Shown piece by piece: positions 39,390-49,579 of a DNA stretch of 64,000 nt. The stretch comes from Propionicimonas sp020161015. GTDB taxonomy: Bacteria > Actinomycetota > Actinomycetes > Propionibacteriales > Propionibacteriaceae. Within the stretch, counting starts at the first letter, position 1; the number at the start of each line of letters is the position of its first letter. The stretch lies in contig NZ_CAXWGX010000003.1 of NCBI RefSeq assembly GCF_964266745.1, positions 1 through 64,000 on the forward strand, read 5' to 3'. The translations under genes were made by a program, and so were the position numbers. The notes under the pieces are model-generated. The model was not told where the DNA came from. It ran no database searches and saw nothing but the letters and a program-made list of their open reading frames with translations.

Positions 39390-40367
39390 GTGAGCAGTCA
39401 TGGCGGGACAAGGGCGATCATCGCGGCCCTGACGGCGAATGCCTTCATCGCGGCCACCAAGTTCGGCGCCTGGGCACTGACCGGTGCCGCGTCGATGCTC
39501 GCCGAGGGCGTGCACTCCGTCGCCGACACCGGCAACCAGATCCTGCTGCTCCGCGGGGGCAGGGTGGCCCAGCGCGAGGCCACAGAGGAGCACCCGTTCG
39601 GCTACGGGCGGGCCCCGTTCATCAGCGCGTTCCTCGTGTCGGTGATCCTGTTCAGCCTGGGCGGCCTGTTCGCCCTCTACGAGGCCTTCCACAAGCTCGA
39701 GGAAGTCCTGCACGGCGTCCCCAACGAGCTGCTGGAGGGCGGCTGGTGGTGGGTGCCGCTGGTGGTGCTGGGCGCGGCCATCGTCGCGGAGGGGTTCAGC
39801 TTCCGCACCGCCATCCGGGAGTCCCTGCCGCTGAAGGGGACGCAGTCCTGGCCGCGGTTCATCCGGACGTCGAAGTCGCCCGACCTGCCGGTGATCCTGC
39901 TGGAGGACTTCGCCGCGCTGCTCGGCCTGCTCTTCGCCCTCTTCGGCGTCGGACTCACGCTCGTCACCCACAACGGTGTCTGGGACGTCGTCGGCACCTC
40001 GCTGATCGGCGTCCTGCTGATCATCGTGGCGATCACCCTCGCGATCGAGACCCGTTCCCTGCTGCTGGGGGAGTCGGCCACGCCCGAGGCCGTGTCGGCG
40101 ATCACCGCGTCGCTGGCCTCCGCGGCCGGCGTCCAGCGGGTGATCCACCTCAAGACCCTGCACCTGGGGCCGGACGAGGTGCTGGTGGCGGCGAAGATCG
40201 CCGTCGAGCCCACGGAGTCCGCCGCCCGCGTGGCCGAGGTGATCGACAACGCGGAGGTGGCGATCCGCGCGGCGAACCCCCAGGTGACCGCGCTGTACCT
40301 GGAACCGGACATCGACCGGGGCACCCCGGGGGACGCCGCGCCGGCCACCGGCACGAGCGCCGGCTGA
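39390..40367 (+). CDS. cation diffusion facilitator family transporter
   Basis: A 325-residue CDF protein with about five to six membrane helices. The first metal-site helix keeps HxxxD (AEGVHSVADTGNQ). The second reads LLEDFAALLGL (E-D in place of HxxxD), which is seen in the YdfM-like branch. The C-terminal ferredoxin-like domain (VIHLKTLHLGPDEVLVAAKI) is present, unlike in the short CDF-like protein at 3.1 kb. The likely substrate is a divalent metal ion. GTG 39390 was chosen because GGCAGGATG lies upstream. It lies between TobH and ahcY. Confidence 0.9.
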   Translation: MSSHGGTRAIIAALTANAFIAATKFGAWALTGAASMLAEGVHSVADTGNQILLLRGGRVAQREATEEHPFGYGRAPFISAFLVSVILFSLGGLFALYEAFHKLEEVLHGVPNELLEGGWWWVPLVVLGAAIVAEGFSFRTAIRESLPLKGTQSWPRFIRTSKSPDLPVILLEDFAALLGLLFALFGVGLTLVTHNGVWDVVGTSLIGVLLIIVAITLAIETRSLLLGESATPEAVSAITASLASAAGVQRVIHLKTLHLGPDEVLVAAKIAVEPTESAARVAEVIDNAEVAIRAANPQVTALYLEPDIDRGTPGDAAPATGTSAG

Positions 40368-40385
40368 CCCGGGGGGCTCCCCGGG
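40368..40385 (+). terminator. hairpin after the CDF gene
   Basis: CCCGGGG - GGCT - CCCCGGG, a perfect 7-bp stem directly after the stop of the CDF gene. It has no T-run. It is a plausible terminator before ahcY. Confidence 0.55.
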
Positions 40386-40406
40386 AAGGGCCGGTTGTGG
40401 GCCCTT
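40386..40406 (+). promoter_or_regulatory. second hairpin in the ahcY leader
   Basis: AAGGGCC - GGTTGTG - GGCCCTT, a perfect 7-bp stem, contiguous with the hairpin at 40368-40385 and 28 bp before ahcY. It could be part of a tandem terminator or an attenuator. It does not match the SAH riboswitch pattern that I know. Confidence 0.4.
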
Positions 40407-40433
40407 CGCGGGCGTCGCGTAGTCTGACCCCTC

Positions 40434-41849
<1,416 letters not shown>

Positions 41850-41858
41850 AGCCCGGGC

Positions 41859-42356
41859 TCAGCCCCGGGGCACCTCGAAGCGCTTCAGGGTGGCCTTGCC
41901 GTCGGCGAGGGTCTTCCACGCGCCGCGGTAGGTGAGCACGGCCAGCCCGGCCGTCGGGTACTTGGCCTGCACGCGCTCGGCCAGGGCCGACGGCTTGGCG
42001 AGGCTGGTCACCAGGTCGCCGAGCGTGGGCTGGTGACCGATCAGCAGCGCGGTGTGGACGGTCTCGTCCAGCTCGCGCAGCTCCGAGAGGAGTTCCCCGG
42101 GCCAGGCGTGGTAGATGAGTTCGGAGACCCGGACGTCCGCACAGCTGGCGCCGCCGTCCACCGCCCCCGCCCAGGTCTGCTGGACCCGGGTCGCGGTCGA
42201 GGCCAGGACGACGTCGAGGTCGTACCCGGCGAGGACCTTGCCCGCGGCCACGGCGTCCCGCTCGCCGCGCTCGGAGAGCGGGCGGCGCAGGTCGGCCTCC
42301 GCGGTCTGCCAGGACGACTTGGCGTGCCGCAGGACGATCAGCGTCTTCGATGCCAT
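41859..42356 (-). CDS. SixA-type histidine phosphatase
   Basis: A 165-residue member of the histidine phosphatase (phosphoglycerate-mutase-like) family. The RH signature is LRHAKSSW with nucleophile His 11; the second catalytic His is in LLIGHQPTLGDL. SERGERDA follows the usual pattern. SixA removes phosphate from phospho-His proteins in enterobacteria; the actinobacterial relatives are untested. ATG 42356 was chosen; GTG 42362 is also in frame. Confidence 0.88.
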   Translation of the reverse strand: MASKTLIVLRHAKSSWQTAEADLRRPLSERGERDAVAAGKVLAGYDLDVVLASTATRVQQTWAGAVDGGASCADVRVSELIYHAWPGELLSELRELDETVHTALLIGHQPTLGDLVTSLAKPSALAERVQAKYPTAGLAVLTYRGAWKTLADGKATLKRFEVPRG

Positions 42357-42445
42357 GCCCACATCCTAGGGGTGACGCGGACGCACCTCCCGCGGCCCAG
42401 GCCCTAGGCTGCCCCTGGCAGGGATCCGCCGCGGAAGGGGCCAGC

Positions 42446-44173
42446 ATGCGACAGCTCGACTTCACCCTCGACACCACGTCGCGGGAGGCGGTGCTCCAGG
42501 TCAGCGCGCGCGGCCGGCTGATCCTGGTGCACCCGATGGCCAACCGGGGCACAGCGTTCACGATCCAGGAGCGGGAGCAGCTGGGACTCTCCGGGCTCCT
42601 GCCGAGCCGCGTGACCACGATCGAGGAGCAGATGCGCCGCTCCTACGCGCAGTACCTGCGCTCCCCGTCGCCGCTGGCCAAGTTCATCCAGCTCGCCCAG
42701 TTGCGCGACCGCAACGAGGTGCTGTTCTACCGGCTCCTCAGCGAGCACCTGGAGGAGATGCTGCCGATCATCTACACCCCGACGATCGGCGAGGCGATCG
42801 AGCGGTTCAGCCACGAGTACACCGGCGCCCGCGGGGTCTTCCTCTCCATCGACCACCCCGAGCAGGTCGAGCGGTCGCTGATGGACTTCGAGATGGACGC
42901 CGACGACGTCGACCTGGTGGTGGTGACCGACTCCGAGGGCATCCTCGGCATCGGCGACCAGGGCATCGGCGGCTTCCAGATCGCCGTCGGCAAGCTGGGC
43001 GTGTACACCGCGGCCGCGGGCATCCACCCGCGCCGCGCGATCCCGGTCGTGCTCGACGTGGGCACCGACAACCTCGGCCTGCTGAACAGCGACCTGTACC
43101 TCGGCGAGCGGCACGCGCGGGTGCGCGGGGAGCGCTACGACGAGTTCATCGAGCTGTTCGTGCAGACCGTCACCCGGCTCTTCCCGAACGCGATGCTGCA
43201 CTGGGAGGACTTCGGGGCCGGCAACGCGCACCGCATCCTCCAGCGCTACTCCGGCAGCATCTGCACCTTCAACGACGACATCCAGGGCACGGCCGCGGTC
43301 GTCCTCGCCGCGGTCCTTGCCGCCGTCCGGCTGACCGGCGTGCCGCTGCCGGAGCACCGGGTGGTGATCCACGGTGCCGGCACGGCGGGGGTCGGGATCG
43401 CCGACCTGATCCGGGAGGCGATGGCGCGGGCCGGGACGCCGCCGGAGGACACCCACGCCGCGTTCTACACCCTGAACAGCCGGGGACTGGTGGTCGAGGA
43501 CAGCGAGGGCGTGCGCGACTTCCAGCGTCCGTACGCGCGCACCCGCGCGGAGGTGGCGGGCTGGACCGTCGCCGACCCCCACCGGATCACGCTGGAGGAG
43601 GTCGTCCGCGAGGTGCGGCCCACCATCCTGATCGGCACCTCCGCCCGCCACGGCGCCTTCAGCGAGGAGGTCGTGACCACGATGGCCGCGCACTGCGAGC
43701 GGCCGATCATCATGCCGTTGTCGAACCCGACCAGCCGCAGCGAGGCCCACCCGGCCGACGTACTGGCCTGGACCGACGGGCGCGCCCTGATCGCCACCGG
43801 CAGCCCGTTCGGCACCATCCGGCACGGCGAGACCTACCACACCATCGCGCAGGCCAACAACGCGCTGATCTTCCCCGGGCTGGGCCTGGGGGTCTCCGTG
43901 GTGCGGGCGACCCGGGTGACGGACGAGATGATCTACGCCGCGGCCGACGCCCTGGCGGGCCTGATGAACGAATACCGGCCAGGGGCGTCCCTGCTGCCCT
44001 CGATGAGCGACCTGCGGGTGGTGGCGGCCACGGTGGCGAAGGCGGTCGCGGAGACCGCGGAGCGCCAGGGGCTGGCGCGCCGGCCGATGACCAACCCGAT
44101 CAACGACATCTACCAGCGCATGTGGAAGCCGGAGTACCCCCGGCTGGAGATCCTCCCCGCCAGGGAGCCCTGA
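42446..44173 (+). CDS. NAD-dependent malic enzyme
   Basis: A 575-residue enzyme of the large (SfcA/MaeA) type that oxidatively decarboxylates malate to pyruvate. It shows LPIIYTPTIGEAIERF, VVVTDSEGILGIGDQGIGG, EDFGAGNAHRILQRY and CTFNDDIQGTAAVVLAA with the metal and substrate residues. The Rossmann motif is HGAGTAGVGIADL, and a late block reads IMPLSNPTSRSEA. ATG 42446 follows GGAAGGGG; longer frames upstream are not part of the protein. It is the only gene in its unit. Confidence 0.95.
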   Translation: MRQLDFTLDTTSREAVLQVSARGRLILVHPMANRGTAFTIQEREQLGLSGLLPSRVTTIEEQMRRSYAQYLRSPSPLAKFIQLAQLRDRNEVLFYRLLSEHLEEMLPIIYTPTIGEAIERFSHEYTGARGVFLSIDHPEQVERSLMDFEMDADDVDLVVVTDSEGILGIGDQGIGGFQIAVGKLGVYTAAAGIHPRRAIPVVLDVGTDNLGLLNSDLYLGERHARVRGERYDEFIELFVQTVTRLFPNAMLHWEDFGAGNAHRILQRYSGSICTFNDDIQGTAAVVLAAVLAAVRLTGVPLPEHRVVIHGAGTAGVGIADLIREAMARAGTPPEDTHAAFYTLNSRGLVVEDSEGVRDFQRPYARTRAEVAGWTVADPHRITLEEVVREVRPTILIGTSARHGAFSEEVVTTMAAHCERPIIMPLSNPTSRSEAHPADVLAWTDGRALIATGSPFGTIRHGETYHTIAQANNALIFPGLGLGVSVVRATRVTDEMIYAAADALAGLMNEYRPGASLLPSMSDLRVVAATVAKAVAETAERQGLARRPMTNPINDIYQRMWKPEYPRLEILPAREP

Positions 44174-44179
44174 GCGGGG

Positions 44180-44449
44180 CTACTCCTCGCCGTCGCCGCC
44201 GGGACGCAGCGACTGCCAGATCTCCTTGCACTCCGGGCAGACCGGGTAGCGGTCGGGGTTGCGGGAGGGCACCCACACCTTGCCGCACAGGGCGATCACC
44301 GGCGTGCCCATCACCATCGCCTCGGTCAGCTTGGCCTTCGGCACGTAGTGGGAGAAGCGCTCGTGGTCGCCCTCCTCGGGCCGCAGGTCCGGGCGCACAT
44401 CGGTGCGCTCCTTGACGATCGTGGTCACCTGCGGGTTCTCGGTGGTCAT
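44180..44449 (-). CDS. DUF3039 family zinc-binding protein
   Basis: An 89-residue protein. C55 with C71-P-E-C74 and a His pair at 29/34 could bind zinc. The conserved parts are HYVPKAKLTEAMVMGTPVIA and YPVCPECKEIW. The family is limited to actinobacteria and has no known role. ATG 44449 was chosen; a strong GGAGGG lies 7 nt upstream. It converges on the malic enzyme gene (6 bp between stops). Confidence 0.9.
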   Translation of the reverse strand: MTTENPQVTTIVKERTDVRPDLRPEEGDHERFSHYVPKAKLTEAMVMGTPVIALCGKVWVPSRNPDRYPVCPECKEIWQSLRPGGDGEE

Positions 44450-44562
44450 GGGGCCCTCCTCGTGACAGCTTCCGCTACGTCCCAACCTACCCAAGGCCGG
44501 CACGGTCGCGCCCCCGGCGGTTCGTGAGAGACTGGTCCGCTGTTCGGCAGGAGGGCGTGGCG

Positions 44563-45945
44563 ATGGGTGAGGCGGAGCGGGTGGCGGACGCGCCGGCGCG
44601 CACGTCCCGCCGCGGGCTCACCGTCGGGCTGCTGCTCAGCGTGGGCGCGGTCGCGTTCGAGGCGATGGCGGTGGCCACGGCGATGCCGGCCGCCGCTGCC
44701 GACCTCGGCGACCTCGACCTGTACGCGTGGACCTTCAGCGCCTTCATGCTGGCGAGTACCTTCGCCACGGTGGCGGCAGGGCGCTTCAGCGACCGCTTCG
44801 GTCCCAAGCCGCCGATGGTGGTGGGCTTCGCGGTGTTCGCCGTCGGGCTGGTGGTGTCCGCGCTGGCGCCCACGATGCCGGTGCTGCTGGCCGGACGGTT
44901 CATCCAGGGCCTCGGTGGAGGCACCATGAACCTCACCGTGATGGTCCTCGTCGCCCGCGTGTTCGACGAGCGCGAGCGCGCCCTGGTGATCACCGGCTTC
45001 TCCGCTGCCTGGATGGTGCCGTCCTTCGTCGGGCCGCCGGTCGCGGCGTGGCTGACCACCGCCCTGTCGTGGCACTGGGTGTTCTGGTCGGTGCTGCCGC
45101 TGATGGCGATCGGCGGCGGCCTGATGGCCGGACCCCTGCGCAGGGTGCACCTGCCGCCCCACCACGGCGCCGGCTCCGCCCCTCGGCTCCTGCTCTGGGC
45201 CGCGCTGGCCGCTGCGGGGGCGGGCGCCCTCCAGCTCGCAGGGCAGCGCATCGACGTGTGGTCGCTGCTGTGGCTGGCCCTCGGCGCCGGCCTGTTGTGG
45301 TGGGCGCTGCCCCCGCTGCTCCCGGCCGGGTTCCGCCCGGCGGGACGCGGCCTGGACGCGGTCCTCGGCGTCCGAGCGCTGAGCGCGGGGGCGTTCGCGG
45401 GCGGGCAGGCGTTCCTCCCGCTCATGCTGGTGCAGGCAGAGCACCTTCCCCTGGACTGGGCCGGTTCGGTGCTGATCGTCGGCTCGGTCGGCTGGATGGC
45501 CGGTGCCTGGCTCCAGTCGCGGCCGTGGCTGCGGCTGCGGCGCGACCGGATCATCCTCGCCGGGACGCTGAGCACGACCGCGGGCCTGCTGCTGGTTGCC
45601 GCGTCCGGCTGGCTGCCCGGACGGCTCCTGATGGCCGCCGTCGCGGGCTGGTTGTTCGGCGGGCTGGGCATGGGCCTCGCGCTGTCGAGCACGTCGCTGG
45701 CCGTCATGCAGTTGTCGGAGCCGGTCGCCATCGGGCGCAACACCTCGTCCCTCCAGGTCAGCGAGGCGCTCGGCAACAGCATCGGCGCCGGCCTGGCCGG
45801 CACCCTGTTCGTCCTCGGGCTGACCTCCGGCAACAGCGCCCTCGGCTTCGGTGGGGCGCTCACCGCGATGGCGCTGCTCGCCGCCACCTCGGTCGCAACG
45901 TCCGTGCGCATCGGACCGGTGGAGAACCACTCCACGACCCGCTGA
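44563..45945 (+). CDS. MFS drug/solute exporter (DHA2-like)
   Basis: A 460-residue protein with about 12-14 membrane helices. Helix 1 carries AVAFEAMAVATAMPAAAADL; the loop motif A is GRFSDRFGPKPPMV, and helix 5 has GFSAAWMVPSFVGPPVAAWL, an antiporter-motif-C-like stretch. It is probably a proton-driven exporter of small molecules. GGAGGG precedes ATG 44563; GTG 44557 is possible. The MarR gene begins 66 bp downstream and may control it. Confidence 0.88.
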   Translation: MGEAERVADAPARTSRRGLTVGLLLSVGAVAFEAMAVATAMPAAAADLGDLDLYAWTFSAFMLASTFATVAAGRFSDRFGPKPPMVVGFAVFAVGLVVSALAPTMPVLLAGRFIQGLGGGTMNLTVMVLVARVFDERERALVITGFSAAWMVPSFVGPPVAAWLTTALSWHWVFWSVLPLMAIGGGLMAGPLRRVHLPPHHGAGSAPRLLLWAALAAAGAGALQLAGQRIDVWSLLWLALGAGLLWWALPPLLPAGFRPAGRGLDAVLGVRALSAGAFAGGQAFLPLMLVQAEHLPLDWAGSVLIVGSVGWMAGAWLQSRPWLRLRRDRIILAGTLSTTAGLLLVAASGWLPGRLLMAAVAGWLFGGLGMGLALSSTSLAVMQLSEPVAIGRNTSSLQVSEALGNSIGAGLAGTLFVLGLTSGNSALGFGGALTAMALLAATSVATSVRIGPVENHSTTR

Positions 45946-45981
45946 ACGGACCGGTGTGCGACGCGCCCACAGGCGATAAAG

Positions 45982-45995
45982 TCTCGATGTCGAGA
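45982..45995. promoter_or_regulatory. candidate MarR operator
   Basis: TCTCGA-TG-TCGAGA, a perfect 6+6 inverted repeat 16 bp before the MarR gene, within the promoter region (GATAAAG precedes it). MarR proteins often bind sites of this type to repress their own genes. The assignment is inferred. Confidence 0.6.
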
Positions 45996-46011
45996 TACCC
46001 GAGGGGGTGCG

Positions 46012-46503
46012 GTGGCTGACGAGGTCGACCTGATCCTCGCCGCGTGGGCGCGGGAGCTGCCCGGCGTGGACGTCACGCCGCTGGGCAGCCTGTCGCGGCT
46101 GAGCCGCCTCGCCAAGCACCTCGACCGCGCGCGCAGCGAGGCGTTCGGCGCCCACGGGCTCGAGGGGTGGGAGTTCGACGTGCTGGCCGCGCTGCGGCGC
46201 CAGGGGCGTCCCTACGAGCTGTCGCCGGGCGAGCTGATCCGGGCCACCTTGTCGACGTCCGGCACGATGACCAACCGGGTGAACCGGCTCGAGGCCCGCG
46301 GGCTGGTGGTGCGCCAGCCCAACGCCGACGACCGGCGGGGCGTGCTGGTGCGGCTCACCGATGAGGGACGCGAGCGCGTCGAGGGCGCGCTGGCCGACCT
46401 GCTGGCCTTCGAGCGCAGGGTGCTGGCGGTCGTCGAACCGGCCGAGCGCGACGCCCTCGCCGGACTGCTGCGGCGGCTGCTCGCGCCGTTCGAGGGGAGC
46501 TGA
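46012..46503 (+). CDS. MarR family transcriptional regulator
   Basis: A 163-residue winged-helix regulator. The DNA-binding core is LSPGELIRATLSTSGTMTNR, then VNRLEARGLVVRQPNADDRR and GVLVRLTDEGRE, with helices on both sides for dimerisation. A preceding palindrome (45982-45995) suggests self-repression, and the MFS exporter just upstream is a probable target. GTG 46012 follows GAGGGGG. The stop is 58 bp before malQ. Confidence 0.92.
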   Translation: MADEVDLILAAWARELPGVDVTPLGSLSRLSRLAKHLDRARSEAFGAHGLEGWEFDVLAALRRQGRPYELSPGELIRATLSTSGTMTNRVNRLEARGLVVRQPNADDRRGVLVRLTDEGRERVEGALADLLAFERRVLAVVEPAERDALAGLLRRLLAPFEGS

Positions 46504-46561
46504 GCGGCGGGGCAGTATCGTTAACCGACCCGTCCGCTCCCACGAAGGCGTGCCGCACGAC

Positions 46562-48727
46562 ATGGCTCTCTCCAATCCGTTCCTGGCCGAACTCGCGGCC
46601 GCTTTCGGGATCGCCACCGAGTTCTGGGACTGGAAGGGCCGTCACACCGAGGTGACGGACGAGACGGTGATCGCCATCCTCGCCGCCATGGACGTGGACG
46701 CGTCCGACCCCGAGCACGCCAGGACCTCGCTGGAGGCCCTGCGCCAGCGCCCGTGGACCCGCCTGCTGCCGCCCTGCGTGGTGATGGAGCAGGGCACGCC
46801 GCGCACCGTGCAGGTGCACCTGCCCGAGGGCAACTGGGTGCGGGTCGCGGTGCGCCTGGAGGAGGGCGGCTTCCGCGACGTGCCGCAGGTGCGCGACGAC
46901 GAGCCGCCACGCTGGATCGACGGCGTGCTCACCGGGCAGGCGTCCTTCGAACTGCCCGCGGACCTCCCCCTGGGCTACCACCGGCTCCAGGCCACCACGG
47001 AGGCGGGGCAGTCGGAATCGACGCTCGTGGTCAGCCCCGCGTTCCTCGGCTTCCCCCCGTCGATGGGGGAGAAGCGGGCGTGGGGCTACGCCGCGCAGCT
47101 GTACAGCGTCACCTCGGCCGACTCCTGGGGAGTCGGCGACCTCGCGGACCTCGCCGACCTGGCGACCTGGTCGGCCACCCAGCAGTTCGCCGGCTTCGTG
47201 CTGGTGAACCCGCTGCACGCCGCCCAGCCGGAGCCGCCGCTCGAGGCGTCGCCGTACCTGCCGACCTCTCGGCGCTACGTGAACCCGCTCTACATCCGTC
47301 CGGAGCTGATCCCGGAGTTCGCCGAGCTGGACGAGAAGTCGCGGGCCCGGATCGCGCACCTGAAGAGCCGGCTGAGGAAGGACCTGGCGGGCGAGAGCCT
47401 GATCTGTCGCAACGAGGTGTGGGAGGCGAAGATCGAGGCCCTGCGGGTCATCTACGAGCACGGCCTGCGTCCCGTCCGCCGGATGGCGTTCAACGACTTC
47501 TGGCGTCGCGAGGGACGCAGCCTCACCCAGTTCGCCACGTGGTCGGCGCTGGTCACCCGCTTCGGTGGGGACTGGCGCGAGTGGCCGGCAGAACTGCGGC
47601 GTCCGTCCTCCCCGACGGTGGCGCTGTTCGCCCAGCAGCACGTCGACCAGATCATCTTCTACGCCTGGCTCCAGTGGGTCGCGGACAACCAGCTGCGCGC
47701 GGCGCAGTCGGCGGCGACGGACGCCGGCATGCGCATCGGGATCATGAACGACCTCGCGGTGGGCGTGAGCCCGTGGAGCGCGGAGGCCTGGACCTTCGGC
47801 AACCTGTTCGCCGACGGCATCGGCGTGGGGGCTCCGCCGGACCCGTTCAACCAGGCGGGCCAGGACTGGGGGCAGGCGCCGTGGCGTCCGGACCGTCTCG
47901 ACGACCTGTCCTACGCGCCGTTCCGCAACATGGTGGCCGGCATCCTCCGGCACTCCGGGGGCATCCGGGTCGACCACATCATGGGGATGTTCCGGCTGTG
48001 GTGGATCCCCAAGGGCCTCGGCCCGGGCCAGGGTGCCTACGTCCGGTACAACCACGAGGCGATGGTCGGCATCCTCGCGCTGGAGGCCCACCGGGCCGGC
48101 GCGCTGGTGGTGGGTGAGGACCTCGGCGTGGTCGAGCCGTGGGTGCGCACGTACCTGCGTGATCGCGGCATCCTCGGCACGTCGATCGCGTGGTTCGAGC
48201 GTGACGAGGGCGGTCGTCCGCTGGCGCCCGAGGAGTGGCGCGAGTACTGCCTGGCGTCCGTGACCACCCACGACCTGCCGCCCACGGCGGGCTACCTGGC
48301 CGGGGACCACATCCGTCTCCAGCACGAGCTGGGGCTGCTCACCGAGTCGCTGGAGACCGAGCTGGCGGCGGCGGAGCACGACCGTGCGACCTACATCCGG
48401 ACCCTGCGCGAGCGCGGCTTCCTCACCGCGGACCCGGCCACGACGGAGGACATCGTCCAGGCGCTGCACCGCTACCTCGTCGCCACGCCGTCGCGGGTGC
48501 TCTGCGCGTCCCTCACCGACGCGGTGGGCGATCGCCGGACGCAGAACCAGCCCGGCACGAGTACCGAGTACCCGAACTGGCGGATCCCCCTGTCCGGCCC
48601 GGACGGCCGGCCGATGAGCCTCGAGCAGCTGTACACCGACGAGCGCGCCTTCCGGCTCGCCGGCATCATGAACGACTTCAGCGGCCCGATCCTCCTCCCG
48701 CGCTCGGAGACCGAACTGGTGGTGTAG
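46562..48727 (+). CDS. malQ: 4-alpha-glucanotransferase (amylomaltase)
   Basis: A 721-residue GH77 enzyme that moves malto-oligosaccharide chains in glycogen/maltodextrin use. It has the N-terminal extension typical of actinobacterial MalQ, then WGYAAQLYSVTSADSWGVGD, FVLVNPLHAAQPEPP, the nucleophile loop GGIRVDHIMGMF (Asp), the acid/base VVGEDLGVVEPW (Glu), and TTHDLPPTAGYL. All catalytic motifs are intact. ATG 46562 was chosen; GTG 46550 would add four residues. Confidence 0.95.
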   Translation: MALSNPFLAELAAAFGIATEFWDWKGRHTEVTDETVIAILAAMDVDASDPEHARTSLEALRQRPWTRLLPPCVVMEQGTPRTVQVHLPEGNWVRVAVRLEEGGFRDVPQVRDDEPPRWIDGVLTGQASFELPADLPLGYHRLQATTEAGQSESTLVVSPAFLGFPPSMGEKRAWGYAAQLYSVTSADSWGVGDLADLADLATWSATQQFAGFVLVNPLHAAQPEPPLEASPYLPTSRRYVNPLYIRPELIPEFAELDEKSRARIAHLKSRLRKDLAGESLICRNEVWEAKIEALRVIYEHGLRPVRRMAFNDFWRREGRSLTQFATWSALVTRFGGDWREWPAELRRPSSPTVALFAQQHVDQIIFYAWLQWVADNQLRAAQSAATDAGMRIGIMNDLAVGVSPWSAEAWTFGNLFADGIGVGAPPDPFNQAGQDWGQAPWRPDRLDDLSYAPFRNMVAGILRHSGGIRVDHIMGMFRLWWIPKGLGPGQGAYVRYNHEAMVGILALEAHRAGALVVGEDLGVVEPWVRTYLRDRGILGTSIAWFERDEGGRPLAPEEWREYCLASVTTHDLPPTAGYLAGDHIRLQHELGLLTESLETELAAAEHDRATYIRTLRERGFLTADPATTEDIVQALHRYLVATPSRVLCASLTDAVGDRRTQNQPGTSTEYPNWRIPLSGPDGRPMSLEQLYTDERAFRLAGIMNDFSGPILLPRSETELVV

Positions 48728-48780
48728 CCCGCCGCGGGTTTCCGGCCGCACCCGGGTCCCCGTCGGGCCGTCCGCGCTGT

Positions 48781-48896
48781 CACCGCGGGTTTCGGAGCGC
48801 TCCGGCCCCCAATTCGGGCCTCTGGACGCGCCGAAACCCGCACCGAGAGGCAGGCCCACCGGGCAGGTCACGTCCAGCGAGCCGAAACCCGCGGTG
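48781..48896. repeat. 15-bp inverted repeat pair with further GCGGGTTTC copies
   Basis: CACCGCGGGTTTCGG (48781-48795) and its exact complement CCGAAACCCGCGGTG (48882-48896) flank an ~86-bp loop. Two further partial copies lie at 48734-48742 (GCGGGTTTC) and 48831-48841 (inverted). The unit lies between the convergent malQ and TetR genes, so it could be a bidirectional terminator or a small mobile-type repeat. Confidence 0.7.
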
Positions 48897-48902
48897 GGGA
48901 GC

Positions 48903-49493
48903 TCAGGCGCCGGTGGACGGGAGGGGCAGCCCGTTGACCAGGAGGTCGTGGACGCGGTGTGCCGCCCGTCGGGCATCCTCGCCCCGGGACACCCGGGCCA
49001 TGGCCGTGCTGATCAGGGCCTGGACGTAGGGGGTGACCCCGGCCGGGTCGTCCACCCCTGCGTCGGCGAGGATGGCCGCCAGCGGCTCCTGGAGGGCGTC
49101 GTGGAGCGCGGCGACCTCCTCCGCGCGGTGAGCGCCGAGGTCGGCGAACCGCAGGGTGGTGGCCAGCCCGTGCCGCCCGTCCGCGGCCATCTCCATCGTC
49201 GCCTCGATGTAGCGCCGAAGCCGGGGCAGCCCGGCAGGCACGCCGTCGAGGGACGCCGCAAGGTCACGGCTCCACCCTTCGAAGGCATCGAGGGCGACGG
49301 CCACGAGCAGGTCCTCGCGCGTGTTGAAGTAGTCGTACACGCTGGTGCGCGCCATGCCGGCGCGCTCGGCGACGGCGGTCGGCGTGACCGCGGCCACGCC
49401 GCCGGACTCGACCAGCCCGGCCGCCGCGCGCAGCAGGGCGCGGCGCTGGGTCGCGCGGTGCTCCGCGACGGTCGCGGCCGAGATCCGTGGCAC
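48903..49493 (-). CDS. TetR family transcriptional regulator
   Basis: A 196-residue regulator. The N-terminal TetR helix-turn-helix is ALLRAAAGLVESGGVAAVTP followed by AVAERAGMARTSVYDYFNTR. The C-terminal ligand domain is Ala-rich and not diagnostic. GTG 49493 gives a normal-size N-terminus. A palindrome between it and the divergent DUF2871 gene is its likely operator, so DUF2871 is its probable target. Confidence 0.9.
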   Translation of the reverse strand: MPRISAATVAEHRATQRRALLRAAAGLVESGGVAAVTPTAVAERAGMARTSVYDYFNTREDLLVAVALDAFEGWSRDLAASLDGVPAGLPRLRRYIEATMEMAADGRHGLATTLRFADLGAHRAEEVAALHDALQEPLAAILADAGVDDPAGVTPYVQALISTAMARVSRGEDARRAAHRVHDLLVNGLPLPSTGA

Positions 49494-49521
49494 CCGGCAA
49501 GTATGACCCCTCCTTGGTTTT

Positions 49522-49534
49522 CGACACAGTGTCG
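49522..49534. promoter_or_regulatory. candidate TetR operator
   Basis: CGACAC-A-GTGTCG, a perfect 6+1+6 palindrome in the gap between the TetR gene (starts 49493) and the divergent DUF2871 gene (starts 49580). It lies where the promoters of both should be. Confidence 0.6.
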
Positions 49535-49579
49535 GTAACATGGCGGTGTTCCCGGCCCACGTCGACCAGAAGGACCTCC

